From: Candidatus Kryptobacter tengchongensis
GTDB lineage: Bacteria > Bacteroidota > Ignavibacteria > Kryptoniales > Kryptoniaceae
NCBI GenBank assembly: GCA_001485605.1
Contig: FAON01000004.1
Span: forward strand, 62,001-126,000
DNA length: 64,000 nt
Reading direction: 5' to 3'
Shown here: one piece after another, positions 33,817 through 43,255 of the stretch
Position numbering within the stretch: position 1 is the first letter of the stretch
How the letters are laid out: every line of letters starts with the position of its first letter
Program-made: the position numbers and the translations under genes
The notes under the pieces: generated by a model
The model's database searches: none
Told to the model about the DNA's origin: nothing
What the model saw: only the letters and a program-made list of their open reading frames with translations

Positions 33817-36510
33817 TCATTTTCTCTCCTCATTCATCTTCGCCTGGAGCCTTGCGATTCTATCCTTCACAAGGTACTGATATTGCTGAGGATAATAAAC
33901 AAGAACCCTATTCAAAATATCAATCGCTTTTTGATATTCTCCCATCATCTCATAAAGGTTAACAAGAATCACATAAGGATTATATTCACCATAGATATTC
34001 ATCGGATCGCGATTTATCTGTTCAAGTGCTATCGGTTCAATTTCCTTGGCTATTTTCAAGAACTTATCCCTCGCCCCAACAATTTCATATAACCTTGCAA
34101 CATCATAGCGCAAACGATAATCCATGGGCAAAACATTATTCGGAATTTTGCTTTCCATACGATCAAGAACTTCAATGACCTTTGAGGTATCACGATTATT
34201 TTCGTAATAATAAATTGCAAGTTTTAAAAATGCATTCCTATAGTTTTGCATAAGATTTCTATCCGTCTCAAAGAAATGAACCTTTGAGTTATCTAAATTT
34301 CTAAACTTAAATCCATAATACGGGTCACGATAAAAACCCTCTGGCTCGTTAAATAGACACTGTCGCATTATACCTTCGTGAATGAATGTTGGAGAACCTT
34401 TAGGATTCTTAAAAGGAACAACTCTATATGCAAGACCTTCCATCCTTAAATACTCATCAAGTCCAATGAAATTATCAGGTGAAACTGTCACCGCAAAATA
34501 AATTGGTCTTTCCCACTTGTTCGTTTCAATTATATCACGAACCATGACATCTTGAACACGGATCGCTTTTATATCACCAAATTGAATAGTGTTAGGCATT
34601 CTGAATGTTATCTTGCCCTGATTAATAATTGATGTATCAGTGATCCCAAACTTTTCATAAACTTGCCTTGAAACAGGGATACTTACATCTCTCGGTTCCC
34701 ATTGCACAAGCCCAAGTTGTCTTATTATGTTATCACTTAAACTTATCGGAACTTTCTTCGCACCGTATGGCTCTTCATGTTTTAACTGCAAAATATACCA
34801 GTCGGTATTTAATAAACTCAAATTGACAATCCTTATATCTCTTCTCACACCTTCAACCACTTGAAGATACCACAGAGGGAATGTATCGTTATCCCCGTTC
34901 GTAAATAAAATTGCATCTTTCTCACAACTTTGCAATAAATTATATGAATAATCCCACGGGACATAATTACCGCTTCTATCGTGGTCGTCCCAGTTTTGAA
35001 TAAGCAAATTCAAAGGAACCACAAAAGTTGAAACGACCAAAACCGCAACAGCATAAATCTTTCTAATTTCCGTTTTTATGATCTCACTTATAATATCAAT
35101 CAAACCCGAAACACCTATTCCAATCCATATAGCAAAAGCAAAGAATGAACCAACGAAAACATAATCCCTTTCTCTTGGTTGTGGTTCAGGCATATTAAGA
35201 TAGACAGCAAGCCCAAGCCCCGTCACAACAAACAAAGCAAGATAAGCCAAAAACATCTTCCAATCTTTTTTATAATGGTAATACAAACCCCAAAGACCTA
35301 AGATAAGTGGAAGGGCGAAATACCTATTTGGGAATTCATTTGCTTTTCCCCACCCGCTCTCAGATTTTATAAATGCAACAGGCGCATCTTGAATATCACC
35401 AGCACGCCCAACAAAGTTCCATAGAAAGTATCTCAAATACATATGATTCAACTGATATCTTATAAAGAAATCCCAATCGCTACTGTATTTTTGATAATTT
35501 TCCTGATGCGTTGGCTCCTGACTCCACCTTCTTTTGAACGGAGACGGTTGCTCCCCATATTGTTCACGCTCAAGATACTTAACAAAACGAACAAGGTTAT
35601 CAGGGGCGTTCTCATTTATTGCTGGCTTATCATTCGCTCTTATTATAATAAGAGCATATGTGGTATAACCGAGAAAAACAAGCAAAACACCCATCAAAAA
35701 TGTAAATAAAATTCTCTGCCTGTGTTTATAAGCGTAATAAATACCATATGAAACCGCAACTGAAATGATCGCAGGAACAGCAGGCATATCATCAAGCATT
35801 GATGGTATCCAGAAAATTATAACCTTATATATCAGGAAAAATAACCCAACCGCAATCACTCCCATGATCGTAAAACTTTTTAAATCAAACTTTTCTCTGA
35901 ATCTGAAATAAACTATCATCGCAAGTGTAAAGATCGTCAATATACTTAAAAGATGCACCCCAATTGATAAACCTATCACGTAAGCGATGAGAAGAATCAA
36001 CCTATCGCTTTCAATATCCTCTGCTTTCTCAAACCAAACCATCCCAAGCCAGATAGTGAAGCTCATCAAAAACAAACTTGTCGCATATACTTCCGCCTCA
36101 ACCGCATTAAACCAGAATGTATCGCTGAAAGCAAGAGCTAAAGCTCCTACTACAGGCGCTCCATAGACGGAAATTTTTTCAATGAATGTTTGCGGATTTG
36201 ATTTCCATCTCAAAATCAGCCTAACCGTTATCAAATATAAAAACATCACTGTAAGAGCACTTACAAAAGCACTTATAAGATTTACCCTCTTTGCGATGTT
36301 TTCTGCTATTGGTAGAAGAGTCGCTATTCTTCCGATAATTATAAAAAATGGTGCTCCAGGTGGATGAGGAACACCAAGTGAATATGACACAGCTATAAAT
36401 TCACCACAATCCCAAAAAGGAACGCTCGGTTGAACCGTCAATGCGTAAACAATGAACGAAATTAAAAACAAAACAAGCGCGATAACGTGATTGATTTTGA
36501 TCTCTCTCAT
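33817..36510 (-). CDS. DUF2723 family membrane glycosyltransferase (GT117) with TPR tail
   Basis: The 897-residue protein opens with a membrane segment and then FWDCGEFIAVSY and PHPPGAPFF (residues about 33-57), the signature loop of DUF2723/GT117 proteins. These are related to protein O-mannosyltransferases. About eleven membrane segments follow to around residue 500, then a soluble domain. The last 130 residues contain TPR-like repeats (YQKAIDILNRVLVYYP). Members are thought to move sugars from lipid-linked donors to proteins or lipids at the outer face of the inner membrane. It overlaps hemW by four bases at the end of the lepA, lepB, lepB, hemW chain. Confidence 0.85.
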   Translation of the reverse strand: MREIKINHVIALVLFLISFIVYALTVQPSVPFWDCGEFIAVSYSLGVPHPPGAPFFIIIGRIATLLPIAENIAKRVNLISAFVSALTVMFLYLITVRLILRWKSNPQTFIEKISVYGAPVVGALALAFSDTFWFNAVEAEVYATSLFLMSFTIWLGMVWFEKAEDIESDRLILLIAYVIGLSIGVHLLSILTIFTLAMIVYFRFREKFDLKSFTIMGVIAVGLFFLIYKVIIFWIPSMLDDMPAVPAIISVAVSYGIYYAYKHRQRILFTFLMGVLLVFLGYTTYALIIIRANDKPAINENAPDNLVRFVKYLEREQYGEQPSPFKRRWSQEPTHQENYQKYSSDWDFFIRYQLNHMYLRYFLWNFVGRAGDIQDAPVAFIKSESGWGKANEFPNRYFALPLILGLWGLYYHYKKDWKMFLAYLALFVVTGLGLAVYLNMPEPQPRERDYVFVGSFFAFAIWIGIGVSGLIDIISEIIKTEIRKIYAVAVLVVSTFVVPLNLLIQNWDDHDRSGNYVPWDYSYNLLQSCEKDAILFTNGDNDTFPLWYLQVVEGVRRDIRIVNLSLLNTDWYILQLKHEEPYGAKKVPISLSDNIIRQLGLVQWEPRDVSIPVSRQVYEKFGITDTSIINQGKITFRMPNTIQFGDIKAIRVQDVMVRDIIETNKWERPIYFAVTVSPDNFIGLDEYLRMEGLAYRVVPFKNPKGSPTFIHEGIMRQCLFNEPEGFYRDPYYGFKFRNLDNSKVHFFETDRNLMQNYRNAFLKLAIYYYENNRDTSKVIEVLDRMESKIPNNVLPMDYRLRYDVARLYEIVGARDKFLKIAKEIEPIALEQINRDPMNIYGEYNPYVILVNLYEMMGEYQKAIDILNRVLVYYPQQYQYLVKDRIARLQAKMNEERK

Positions 36511-37664
36511 TTTAAAACATATTTTATTTTTGAAACTAAATTAACAGCAATCTCATCGCAAACTGAAAACCCCTTACGGGTCAACCTCACCTTAAAATCA
36601 TCCATTTCAATATAACCGTTTTTTTTCATCTCAACCAATTTTTCTTTAATTTCGCCATCAATGAAATCAAAAGCAAATCTTTCCTTAAATTTTTTCAAAT
36701 CAATACCCGTGCTTCTCAACCCAAGATAAATAAATTCCTCAACCATTTTCTCATCGCTCAAAATTTCAAAATTTGCGATTGGAAGCTTCCCTTGAGCAAT
36801 CAAGTTCAGATATTTTCCAAGATTTGCGACATTCCACCATCTTCTATTATCCCAGAAAGAATGCGCCGAAGGTCCAAAACCAACATAACTTTCATATCGC
36901 CAGTATTTCAAATTATGCCTACATTCAAAACCACTGCGAGCGTAATTTGAAACCTCATAATGAATGTAACCAGCATTCTCAAGTAACTCCATCGTGATCT
37001 CATATAACCCCGCCTGTTCATCATCGGACGGAAGTTTTACTTCGCCACTTCTAACAATTTCATAAAGAGGCGTTCCCTTCTCAACAATTAAATTGTATGC
37101 TGAAATATGAGGAACATTAAGCTTAATCACAGTGAAAAGATTTTCCCTCCATCTCTCTTCACTTTGTCCAGGAAGCCCAAAAATCAAATCAACATTAACA
37201 TTTTCAAATCCAGATTCAAAAGCGAATTCTATACATCTGATCGCATCTTCAGATGTGTGGATCCTCCCAAGAAATTTTAACTCATCATCAAGGAAAGACT
37301 GAACACCAAGACTTAAGCGATTTATCCCTATACATTTGAATTTAGAAAGTTTCTCTTTATCAACAGTTCCGGGATTTGCTTCAACTGTGATTTCAGGATT
37401 ATCCGAGATACAGAAGTTTTCATACAAAGCATTTAAAATTTTTTCAAACTGCGAAACTTTGAGCAACGATGGGGTTCCACCACCGAAATAAATCGTATCA
37501 AAACAGGTCCCTCCCACGAAATCCGATTCACTTTTAAAAATTTTTATCTCTTGCAAAATTGAATTTACAAACAAATCAATTAGGTCAAGGTTTTCTATTG
37601 AATAAAAATCGCAATAAATACATTTTCTCTCACAAAATGGTATGTGGATATAAATTCCGCTCAT
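36507..37664 (-). CDS. hemW: radical SAM heme chaperone HemW
   Basis: The 385 residues begin MSGIYIHIPFCERKC with the radical SAM cysteines Cys11, Cys15 and Cys18 in CxxxCxxC. FGGGTPSLL around 70 and the C-terminal HemN-type domain follow. The spacing is that of HemW, which transfers heme, rather than the longer oxygen-independent coproporphyrinogen oxidase HemN, which has extra N-terminal sequence. The start overlaps the stop of lepB by four bases. Confidence 0.92.
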   Translation of the reverse strand: MSGIYIHIPFCERKCIYCDFYSIENLDLIDLFVNSILQEIKIFKSESDFVGGTCFDTIYFGGGTPSLLKVSQFEKILNALYENFCISDNPEITVEANPGTVDKEKLSKFKCIGINRLSLGVQSFLDDELKFLGRIHTSEDAIRCIEFAFESGFENVNVDLIFGLPGQSEERWRENLFTVIKLNVPHISAYNLIVEKGTPLYEIVRSGEVKLPSDDEQAGLYEITMELLENAGYIHYEVSNYARSGFECRHNLKYWRYESYVGFGPSAHSFWDNRRWWNVANLGKYLNLIAQGKLPIANFEILSDEKMVEEFIYLGLRSTGIDLKKFKERFAFDFIDGEIKEKLVEMKKNGYIEMDDFKVRLTRKGFSVCDEIAVNLVSKIKYVLK

Positions 37665-38596
37665 TTTATCTTTCTACCTATCCTATTCCACCTTATTGAT
37701 TTTATTTTTTCAGGCAAGTTCAAAAACGGGATATCTGAGTTCCAGGACCAGTAAATAAAACTTGCTTTCCCGATGATATTATCAACAGGGACAAATCCCC
37801 AGTATCTGCTATCCAAACTGTTATTCCTGTTATCTCCCATCACAAAGACATAATTTTTCTCAAAAACATAATCACTTGCTTCCACGCCATCTATTAAAAT
37901 TTTTTCATCGGCAAGTTCAACCTTATGTCCTTCCCTCTCAATCATAATTTGCCATTGCTTCAAATTTTCCTTATTTAACTCTATCTTCATCCCTTTAAAG
38001 GGAACTGTAATTGGACCGTAGTTATCTTCATTAAAATCCGAACCTTCAGGGAAGATATATGGGTTTGGCAACCCTCGTGGAGTTATGAACTCATAATTTA
38101 CCTTTACACTTGGAGGTTCTGGAAACCTTGAACCATTTATGTAAATAACTTTATCTATTATTTGAACAACATCGCCTGGCAAACCGATTAATCTCTTTAT
38201 ATAATTAACATTTTCAGATGCCTGAACTTCATTCCTTTCACCTGGAAATTTGAAAACCACCACATCACCATGTTTGAGCGAATAAATTTGGGGCAATACC
38301 TCAATTTGCGGAATTTCAATTCTTGTAAACGGGAGATATTTTGGAGTTTTTACAGGAAAACCAAGTTTTGAAACAATAATAAAATCGCCAGGCAAAAGCG
38401 TATCTTCCATTGAACCCGATGGAATTCGGAAAGCCTCAAATATAAATGATTTGACAATGATCGCAGCGATTATTGCAATAATTAAAGGTTTAAACCAGTT
38501 TTTTGCTTCTACTTTATCTTCTTCGGCGGGTTCACTTGCGATTTTTTCTTGATATTCCTCGCCCGGTGGAAATTTATATCTCACTTTTAATTTCAT
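37661..38596 (-). CDS. lepB: signal peptidase I (second of a tandem pair)
   Basis: The 311-residue protein has a 35-residue charged N-terminus and one membrane segment at about 36-53. The catalytic Ser62 lies in PSGSMEDTL and the base Lys134 in YIKRLIGLPGD. The conserved end GDNRNNSLDSRYWG is also present. It removes signal peptides from exported proteins. It is a paralogue of the next gene upstream, with which it overlaps by four bases, and overlaps hemW by four bases. An insert of about 60 residues separates the Lys box from the last box. Confidence 0.95.
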   Translation of the reverse strand: MKLKVRYKFPPGEEYQEKIASEPAEEDKVEAKNWFKPLIIAIIAAIIVKSFIFEAFRIPSGSMEDTLLPGDFIIVSKLGFPVKTPKYLPFTRIEIPQIEVLPQIYSLKHGDVVVFKFPGERNEVQASENVNYIKRLIGLPGDVVQIIDKVIYINGSRFPEPPSVKVNYEFITPRGLPNPYIFPEGSDFNEDNYGPITVPFKGMKIELNKENLKQWQIMIEREGHKVELADEKILIDGVEASDYVFEKNYVFVMGDNRNNSLDSRYWGFVPVDNIIGKASFIYWSWNSDIPFLNLPEKIKSIRWNRIGRKIK

Positions 38597-39492
38597 TTAA
38601 TTATCATACCAATTCTATTAAACTTAACCGAGGCAAGTTTTGCAAATATATTAAAAATCGGTATATCTGGATTCCATGACCAATAAACAATTATAGGGGA
38701 ACCAACGATGTATTTATCTGGGACAAAACCCCAGAAACGGCTATCTAAACTATTGTCACGATTATCTCCCATCATGAAGTAATAATCATGTTCAATGACA
38801 TATTCGCTCTTTTCCACACCATCAATGTAAATTTTACCGTTTATAATTTCAATTGAATGTCCTTCTCTTTTTATAAATGTTTCCCAGGCATCAAAATTTG
38901 AAAGTTCAAGTTTTATAATATCTCCTTTTTTCGGGACAACGATAGGACCGTAATTATCTTCGTTAAATGGGGCGCCCTTGGGGAAAATTCGGGGATCTGG
39001 TTGATCTTTGGGCAAAACATAAGGTCTTTCAAATTTAACATATTTAGGGTTCGGGAAAATTTGCCCATTTACATAGACAACCTTATCAATTATTTGAACT
39101 GTGTCCCCGGGTAGTCCAATGCATCTTTTAAGATAGTAAATCATCGCCGGATGCTTAACCTCATCCCGATAACCTGGAAACTCAAATACGACGACATCTC
39201 CACGCTTAACCTTCCACAAACTTGGTATCACGATATAAGGGAGACGAATTGATGTTAAAGGTATATTTCTTGGCGTTGCAAGATTGTAAATAAATTTATT
39301 TACAAAAAGGAAGTCCCCAGCCATTACTGTATCCTCCATAGAAGAAGTCGGCACCGCAAAAGAAGCGATTACAAAACTGTTAAGTAAAAGGAAAATCCCA
39401 AATACAACGACGAATTCCTTAACAAAATTATAAATTCGCTCTTTTAAAGTTTTAGGTCTCTTCTTTACTTTTGGATTTTTTTTCTGCAACAT
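38593..39492 (-). CDS. lepB: signal peptidase I (first of a tandem pair)
   Basis: The 299-residue protein carries Ser51 in PTSSMEDT, Lys122 in YLKRCIGLPGD and GDNRDNSLDSRFWG near the C-terminus. A single membrane segment lies at about 27-46. Sequence is alignable along its length to the neighbouring lepB, with differences concentrated in the N-terminus and in the substrate-facing loop after the Ser box. Two active copies may divide the secretome (inference). It lies 18 bases after lepA. Confidence 0.95.
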   Translation of the reverse strand: MLQKKNPKVKKRPKTLKERIYNFVKEFVVVFGIFLLLNSFVIASFAVPTSSMEDTVMAGDFLFVNKFIYNLATPRNIPLTSIRLPYIVIPSLWKVKRGDVVVFEFPGYRDEVKHPAMIYYLKRCIGLPGDTVQIIDKVVYVNGQIFPNPKYVKFERPYVLPKDQPDPRIFPKGAPFNEDNYGPIVVPKKGDIIKLELSNFDAWETFIKREGHSIEIINGKIYIDGVEKSEYVIEHDYYFMMGDNRDNSLDSRFWGFVPDKYIVGSPIIVYWSWNPDIPIFNIFAKLASVKFNRIGMIIK

Positions 39493-39510
39493 TTGAAAAG
39501 AGTTTTTGTT

Positions 39511-41319
39511 TTAATCGTTATCTATTGTGAGAACTGCAAGGAAAGCCTCCTGCGGGACTTCAACTTTACCAATTTGTTTCATTCGTTTTTTACCTTCTTT
39601 TTGCTTCTCTAAAAGTTTTCGTTTTCTTGTGACATCACCACCATAGCATTTCGCCAAGACATTTTTTCGCAATGGCTTTATCACATCTCTTGCTATAACC
39701 TTGCTTCCAATAGCAGCTTGAATTACAACCTCAAAAAGTTGTCTTGGGATGAGTTCTCTTAACTTTGAACACAATTTTCTTCCATAATCATAAGCCTTGC
39801 TTCTGTGGACGACGAAAGAAAGAGCATCAACAGGTTCTCCATTTAAAAGAATATCAAGTTTAACGAGATCCGATTCCCTATAATCAAGAAATTCATAATC
39901 AAACGAAGCATAACCACGAGACAAAGATTTTAATTTATCATAAAAATCAAAAATTATCTCCGAAAGTGGAAGTTCATATTCAAGGATTGCTCTATCTGCT
40001 GAAACATAATGCGTCATTTTGTAAATCCCTCTCCTGTCAGAGCAGAGTTTCATCAAAGCCCCTATATATTCCGAAGGAGTTATAATCTGTGCCCGAACAT
40101 AAGGCTCTTCAATATGGTCAATTTCCCCAGGATTTGGCATATCAGTAGGATTGTTTACGAAAACTATTTCTCCATTTCTCTTCACAACTTTATAAACTAC
40201 ATTTGGAACGGTTGTAACGATGCTAAGTCCAAATTCTCTCTCAAGCCGTTCCTGAACTATCTCCATATGTAATAAGCCAAGGAAGCCACATCTAAAGCCA
40301 TGCCCTAAAGCAGATGAACTTTCTGGCTCAAATACAATAGCAGCATCATTTAACCTCAATTTCTCAAGCGCATCTCTTAATTCCTGGTAATTTTCTGAAT
40401 CCGCCGGAAAGAAACCGGCATAAACCATTGGCTTTACTTCACGATAACCAGGAAGGGGTTCCTTTGCGGGATTATTTGCAAGCGTAATTGTATCTCCAAC
40501 TCTTGTATCGTGGACATCTTTAACACCAGCAATTAAATATCCAACCATACCAGTTGTTAATTTCCCGGTTCTTATTCTATCAAGTTTTAAAATTCCGATT
40601 TCTTCAGCTTCAAAAACTTTGCCATTTGCAAAAAACATAACCTTATCTCCTTCTTTAATCTCGCCGTCAAAAACCCTTAAATAAACAACAACACCACGAT
40701 ATGAATCATATTTTGAGTCAAAGATAAGAGCTCTTAACGGCTCATTTGGATTTCCCCGTGGTGGAGGAATTCTTTTAACTATCGCTTCAAGAAGTTCATC
40801 CACTCCATAACCAGTTTTTGCGCTAACAAGTAAAATCTCATCTTCTTTACACCCAATTAAATCTATAATTTGAGCCTTAACTGTGTCAATCATAGTCTTT
40901 GCTGCTGGTAAATCAATTTTATTTATCACAGGTATTATTTCAAGACCTGCGTCAACAGCCATGTAAAGATTGCTTATTGTCTGTGCTTCAACACCTTGAG
41001 TTGCATCAACCACAAGGATTGCTCCCTCGCTTGCTGCAAGAGCTCTTGAAACTTCATAGGAGAAATCAACATGTCCAGGTGTATCAATCAAATTAAAAAT
41101 ATATTCAGCCCCATCACTTGCGGTGTATATCATTTGGATTGGGTGAGATTTTATAGTTATGCCACGCTCTCTTTCAAGTTCCATATTGTCAAGCACCTGT
41201 TCAACCATTTGCCTTTCAGGAATAGTTCCTGTTTTTTCCAAAAGTCTATCTGCAAGAGTTGATTTTCCGTGATCAATATGCGCAATTATGCAAAAATTTC
41301 TTATCCTATCAATGCTCAT
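39511..41319 (-). CDS. lepA: elongation factor 4 (LepA), ribosomal back-translocase GTPase
   Basis: The 602 residues cover the full LepA layout. The G domain has [14 protein letters not shown] at about 12-25, DTPGHVDF around 79 and NKID around 134. EF-G-like domains II, III and V follow. The LepA-specific C-terminal domain includes [22 protein letters not shown] near 560-580. It acts on the ribosome under stress. It heads the operon lepA, lepB, lepB, hemW, GT117, whose promoter is at 41370-41398. The lepA-lepB order is conserved in many bacteria. Confidence 0.97.
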   Translation of the reverse strand: MSIDRIRNFCIIAHIDHGKSTLADRLLEKTGTIPERQMVEQVLDNMELERERGITIKSHPIQMIYTASDGAEYIFNLIDTPGHVDFSYEVSRALAASEGAILVVDATQGVEAQTISNLYMAVDAGLEIIPVINKIDLPAAKTMIDTVKAQIIDLIGCKEDEILLVSAKTGYGVDELLEAIVKRIPPPRGNPNEPLRALIFDSKYDSYRGVVVYLRVFDGEIKEGDKVMFFANGKVFEAEEIGILKLDRIRTGKLTTGMVGYLIAGVKDVHDTRVGDTITLANNPAKEPLPGYREVKPMVYAGFFPADSENYQELRDALEKLRLNDAAIVFEPESSSALGHGFRCGFLGLLHMEIVQERLEREFGLSIVTTVPNVVYKVVKRNGEIVFVNNPTDMPNPGEIDHIEEPYVRAQIITPSEYIGALMKLCSDRRGIYKMTHYVSADRAILEYELPLSEIIFDFYDKLKSLSRGYASFDYEFLDYRESDLVKLDILLNGEPVDALSFVVHRSKAYDYGRKLCSKLRELIPRQLFEVVIQAAIGSKVIARDVIKPLRKNVLAKCYGGDVTRKRKLLEKQKEGKKRMKQIGKVEVPQEAFLAVLTIDND

Positions 41320-41369
41320 GTCTTACTGAACATGGGTGGCTTTGTTTAAACACTTTAACTTTATTGAAA

Positions 41370-41398
41370 AATATAAGAACAATGAGTTTAAAATTCAA
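41370..41398 (-). promoter_or_regulatory. predicted promoter for the lepA operon
   Basis: TTGAAT (41398-41393) and TATATT (41375-41370) on the minus strand are 17 bases apart, about 50 bases before the lepA start codon. Confidence 0.6.
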
Positions 41399-41412
41399 AA
41401 GTTTACGGCATC

Positions 41413-42060
41413 TTAACAATTTCCTGTGATCAAATTTGTTGTTTTGAAATGAACTTTCGCAACATTTAATAATTCATCTTTGCCAAACTTTTTCACAATT
41501 TCATTTGCGACATTAATTACCCTCGCTGAAACACCCCTCGGAATTTCAACGCCATACTTTTCTGACATTTTCCTCAACTGGGTTAGAAATATCGCTCTTG
41601 CTAAAATAGAAGCAGATGCAACAGCTGGGTCAACTTCAGCTTTATACATCTGAACTAATTGGATTTTTCTACCCCTTTTCATAAGTGAATTTAAGAGGTA
41701 TGATTCATCTCCAAATTGATCAGATATTATCTTTTCAACTTTCAGATTTTCTTCCTCTGCCTTTTCAAGTAAGTTTTCAATTGCACGTGCATGTCCCCAA
41801 GCAAGAAGTTTGTTGAGGTTTAAATTCTCGGTTAGTTCGTTATATCTTTTGGGCTTAATTATAACGATATCATAAATACAAATTTCTTTTATTTTTTCAG
41901 CAAGTTGAAAAATTTTTTTATCAGACAACTTTTTTGAATCTTTCACACCAATCTTGATAAGTTCTTCATTTAAAACTTCACTTGATATAACACCAGCGAT
42001 GACAAGCGGACCGAAGAAATCACCTTTGCCTGATTCATCAACTCCAATGTAAAAACTCAT
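41413..42060 (-). CDS. rnhC: ribonuclease HIII-type enzyme lacking the N-terminal domain
   Basis: The 215-residue protein begins directly with the catalytic domain, GVDESGKGDFFGPLV. The GKGD sequence marks RNase HIII; RNase HII has EAGRGP. Catalytic residues Asp8, Glu9, Asp114 and Asp144 are all present. Standard RNase HIII proteins have about 80 further residues at the N-terminus that form a TBP-like substrate-binding domain, and that part is absent here. Immediately upstream is only the 110-base spacer before the tRNA genes, so it is not simply misannotated. It cleaves the RNA strand of RNA-DNA hybrids. Confidence 0.85.
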   Translation of the reverse strand: MSFYIGVDESGKGDFFGPLVIAGVISSEVLNEELIKIGVKDSKKLSDKKIFQLAEKIKEICIYDIVIIKPKRYNELTENLNLNKLLAWGHARAIENLLEKAEEENLKVEKIISDQFGDESYLLNSLMKRGRKIQLVQMYKAEVDPAVASASILARAIFLTQLRKMSEKYGVEIPRGVSARVINVANEIVKKFGKDELLNVAKVHFKTTNLITGNC

Positions 42061-42128
42061 GGATAATTCAATTTTTTTAAAAAGTTAAAAAATCCCTTTT
42101 GCTTTAGCAAACGAAGAGCGGTTAAAAT

Positions 42129-42157
42129 TTGCAAAACTGGAAAAAAATTTCTATATT
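42129..42157 (+). promoter_or_regulatory. predicted promoter for the tRNA-His/tRNA-Glu unit
   Basis: TTGCAA (42129-42134) and TATATT (42152-42157) are 17 bases apart, about 15 bases before the mature 5' end of tRNA-His. Confidence 0.65.
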
Positions 42158-42171
42158 TGTAATGCTTTGAC

Positions 42172-42246
42172 GGTGAGTATAGCTCAACTGGTCAGAGCGC
42201 CAGGTTGTGGCCCTGGAGGTTGCGGGTTCGAGTCCCGCTACTCACC
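42172..42246 (+). tRNA. tRNA-His (GTG anticodon)
   Basis: A full cloverleaf is present. The acceptor stem is GTGAGTA/TACTCAC with the extra 5' G at 42172, which pairs with discriminator C 42246, a hallmark of tRNA-His. The anticodon loop TTGTGGC has GTG at 42207-42209, in a CCAGG/CCTGG stem. The T arm is GCGGG/CCCGC with GTTCGAG. No CCA is encoded. Confidence 0.97.
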
Positions 42247-42252
42247 CTAAAA

Positions 42253-42325
42253 GCCCCCATCGTCTAGAGGCCTAGGACACAGGCTTTTCAAGCCTGGAAC
42301 GCGGGTTCGAATCCCGCTGGGGGCG
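42253..42325 (+). tRNA. tRNA-Glu (TTC anticodon)
   Basis: The acceptor stem is GCCCCCA/TGGGGGC with discriminator G 42325. The anticodon loop TTTTCAA has TTC at 42287-42289 in the CAGGC/GCCTG stem. The T arm is GCGGG/CCCGC. It starts six bases after tRNA-His and shares its transcript. No CCA is encoded. Confidence 0.97.
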
Positions 42326-42358
42326 CTTCACCTTTTACTTGCCAATAAATTTAAAAAA

Positions 42359-42423
42359 TTTTCAAGCCTTGAAACGCGGGTTCTCCCAAAGGGACTCCTT
42401 CGGAGGAATCCCGCTGGGGGCGC
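42359..42423 (+). repeat. remodelled copy of the tRNA-Glu 3' half
   Basis: This 65-base segment repeats tRNA-Glu positions 42285-42327 with two changes. One base of the T loop is replaced by a 23-base insert made of two back-to-back hairpins (TCCCAAAGGGA and CTCCTTCGGAG). Small changes in the anticodon-arm part make TTTCAAGCCTTGAAA a palindrome. The T-arm pairing GCGGG/CCCGC is kept, so the whole can fold as a three-way junction. It ends four bases from the ubiE stop and may serve as a terminator for both strands, or be the scar of an integration event. Confidence 0.8.
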
Positions 42424-42427
42424 TACT

Positions 42428-43150
42428 TCATTTATAAGCTAAATAAAATGTAACTACCCCGAATGTCAATCTCTGCATTTCAACTTTTTTAAAACCAACT
42501 TTATTCAAAATCCTCACAAATTCAAGCCCCTCTGGAAATTTTAACACTGACTCAGGAAGATATGTATATGCATCGTCGTGTTTTGAAATAATTTTGCCAA
42601 TTAACGGTAAAATTTTGCGAAAATAAAAAAGATAAACTTGTTTTAATGGCGCCCTTGGCAAGGAAAATTCAAGGACAGCGAGTTTACCACCAAATTTTAA
42701 AACCCTGTAAATTTCTTTTAAGCCATTTTCAAGCAAGGAAAAATTTCTCACTCCAAAAGCAACTAAGCAAACATCAAACACATTTTCCTTAAATGGTAAA
42801 TTTTCCGCTTCTGCACATAAAAGAGACAAATTGTTTACCCCGAGCTTTCTCGCTTTAACAGCAAAAATTTTAAGCATATTTAAAGAAACATCAACCCCGA
42901 TTATCTCAACGGGGAATTTCTTATAAGCCGATAGAGAAAAATCGCCAGTTCCACAAGCAATGTCAATTATTTTCTCAGTTCCTGATAAATTTAACTTATT
43001 AACTGCGTACTTTCGCCACCAAATATCAAATCCAAAACTTAACAGATGATTGAGAAAATCATATTTCCTCGCGATGGAATTAAACATTTGTTTCACATAC
43101 TTTCGCTTCAAATCAGTTCTGACTATGTAATTATGATTGAACTTGGACAC
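42428..43150 (-). CDS. ubiE: demethylmenaquinone methyltransferase
   Basis: The 240-residue class I methyltransferase shows the UbiE/MenG signature VKQMFNSIARKYDFLNHLLS near residue 20. The SAM loop is IIDIACGTGDFS at about 61-72, and the second signature RVLKFGGKLAVLEFS is around 145-160. It performs the last step of menaquinone synthesis, consistent with quinone-based respiration. It lies alone on the minus strand between the tRNA unit and the SusD gene. Confidence 0.95.
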   Translation of the reverse strand: MSKFNHNYIVRTDLKRKYVKQMFNSIARKYDFLNHLLSFGFDIWWRKYAVNKLNLSGTEKIIDIACGTGDFSLSAYKKFPVEIIGVDVSLNMLKIFAVKARKLGVNNLSLLCAEAENLPFKENVFDVCLVAFGVRNFSLLENGLKEIYRVLKFGGKLAVLEFSLPRAPLKQVYLFYFRKILPLIGKIISKHDDAYTYLPESVLKFPEGLEFVRILNKVGFKKVEMQRLTFGVVTFYLAYK

Positions 43151-43202
43151 ATCCTGAGATTTTAATTTTTTACAAAATTAAAAATACGGGTTTAAAAATA
43201 AA

Positions 43203-43228
43203 AAAGGCGTGGCTTTTGCCACGCCTTT
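43203..43228 (-). terminator. terminator after the first SusD gene
   Basis: An 11-bp stem AAAGGCGTGGC/GCCACGCCTTT with a four-base loop is followed on the minus strand by TTTTTTATTTTT. The same stem occurs in inverse orientation at 47589-47614 after the other SusD gene. Confidence 0.9.
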
Positions 43229-43255
43229 GTAAATTTAAGAAGTTAAAAATTCACT

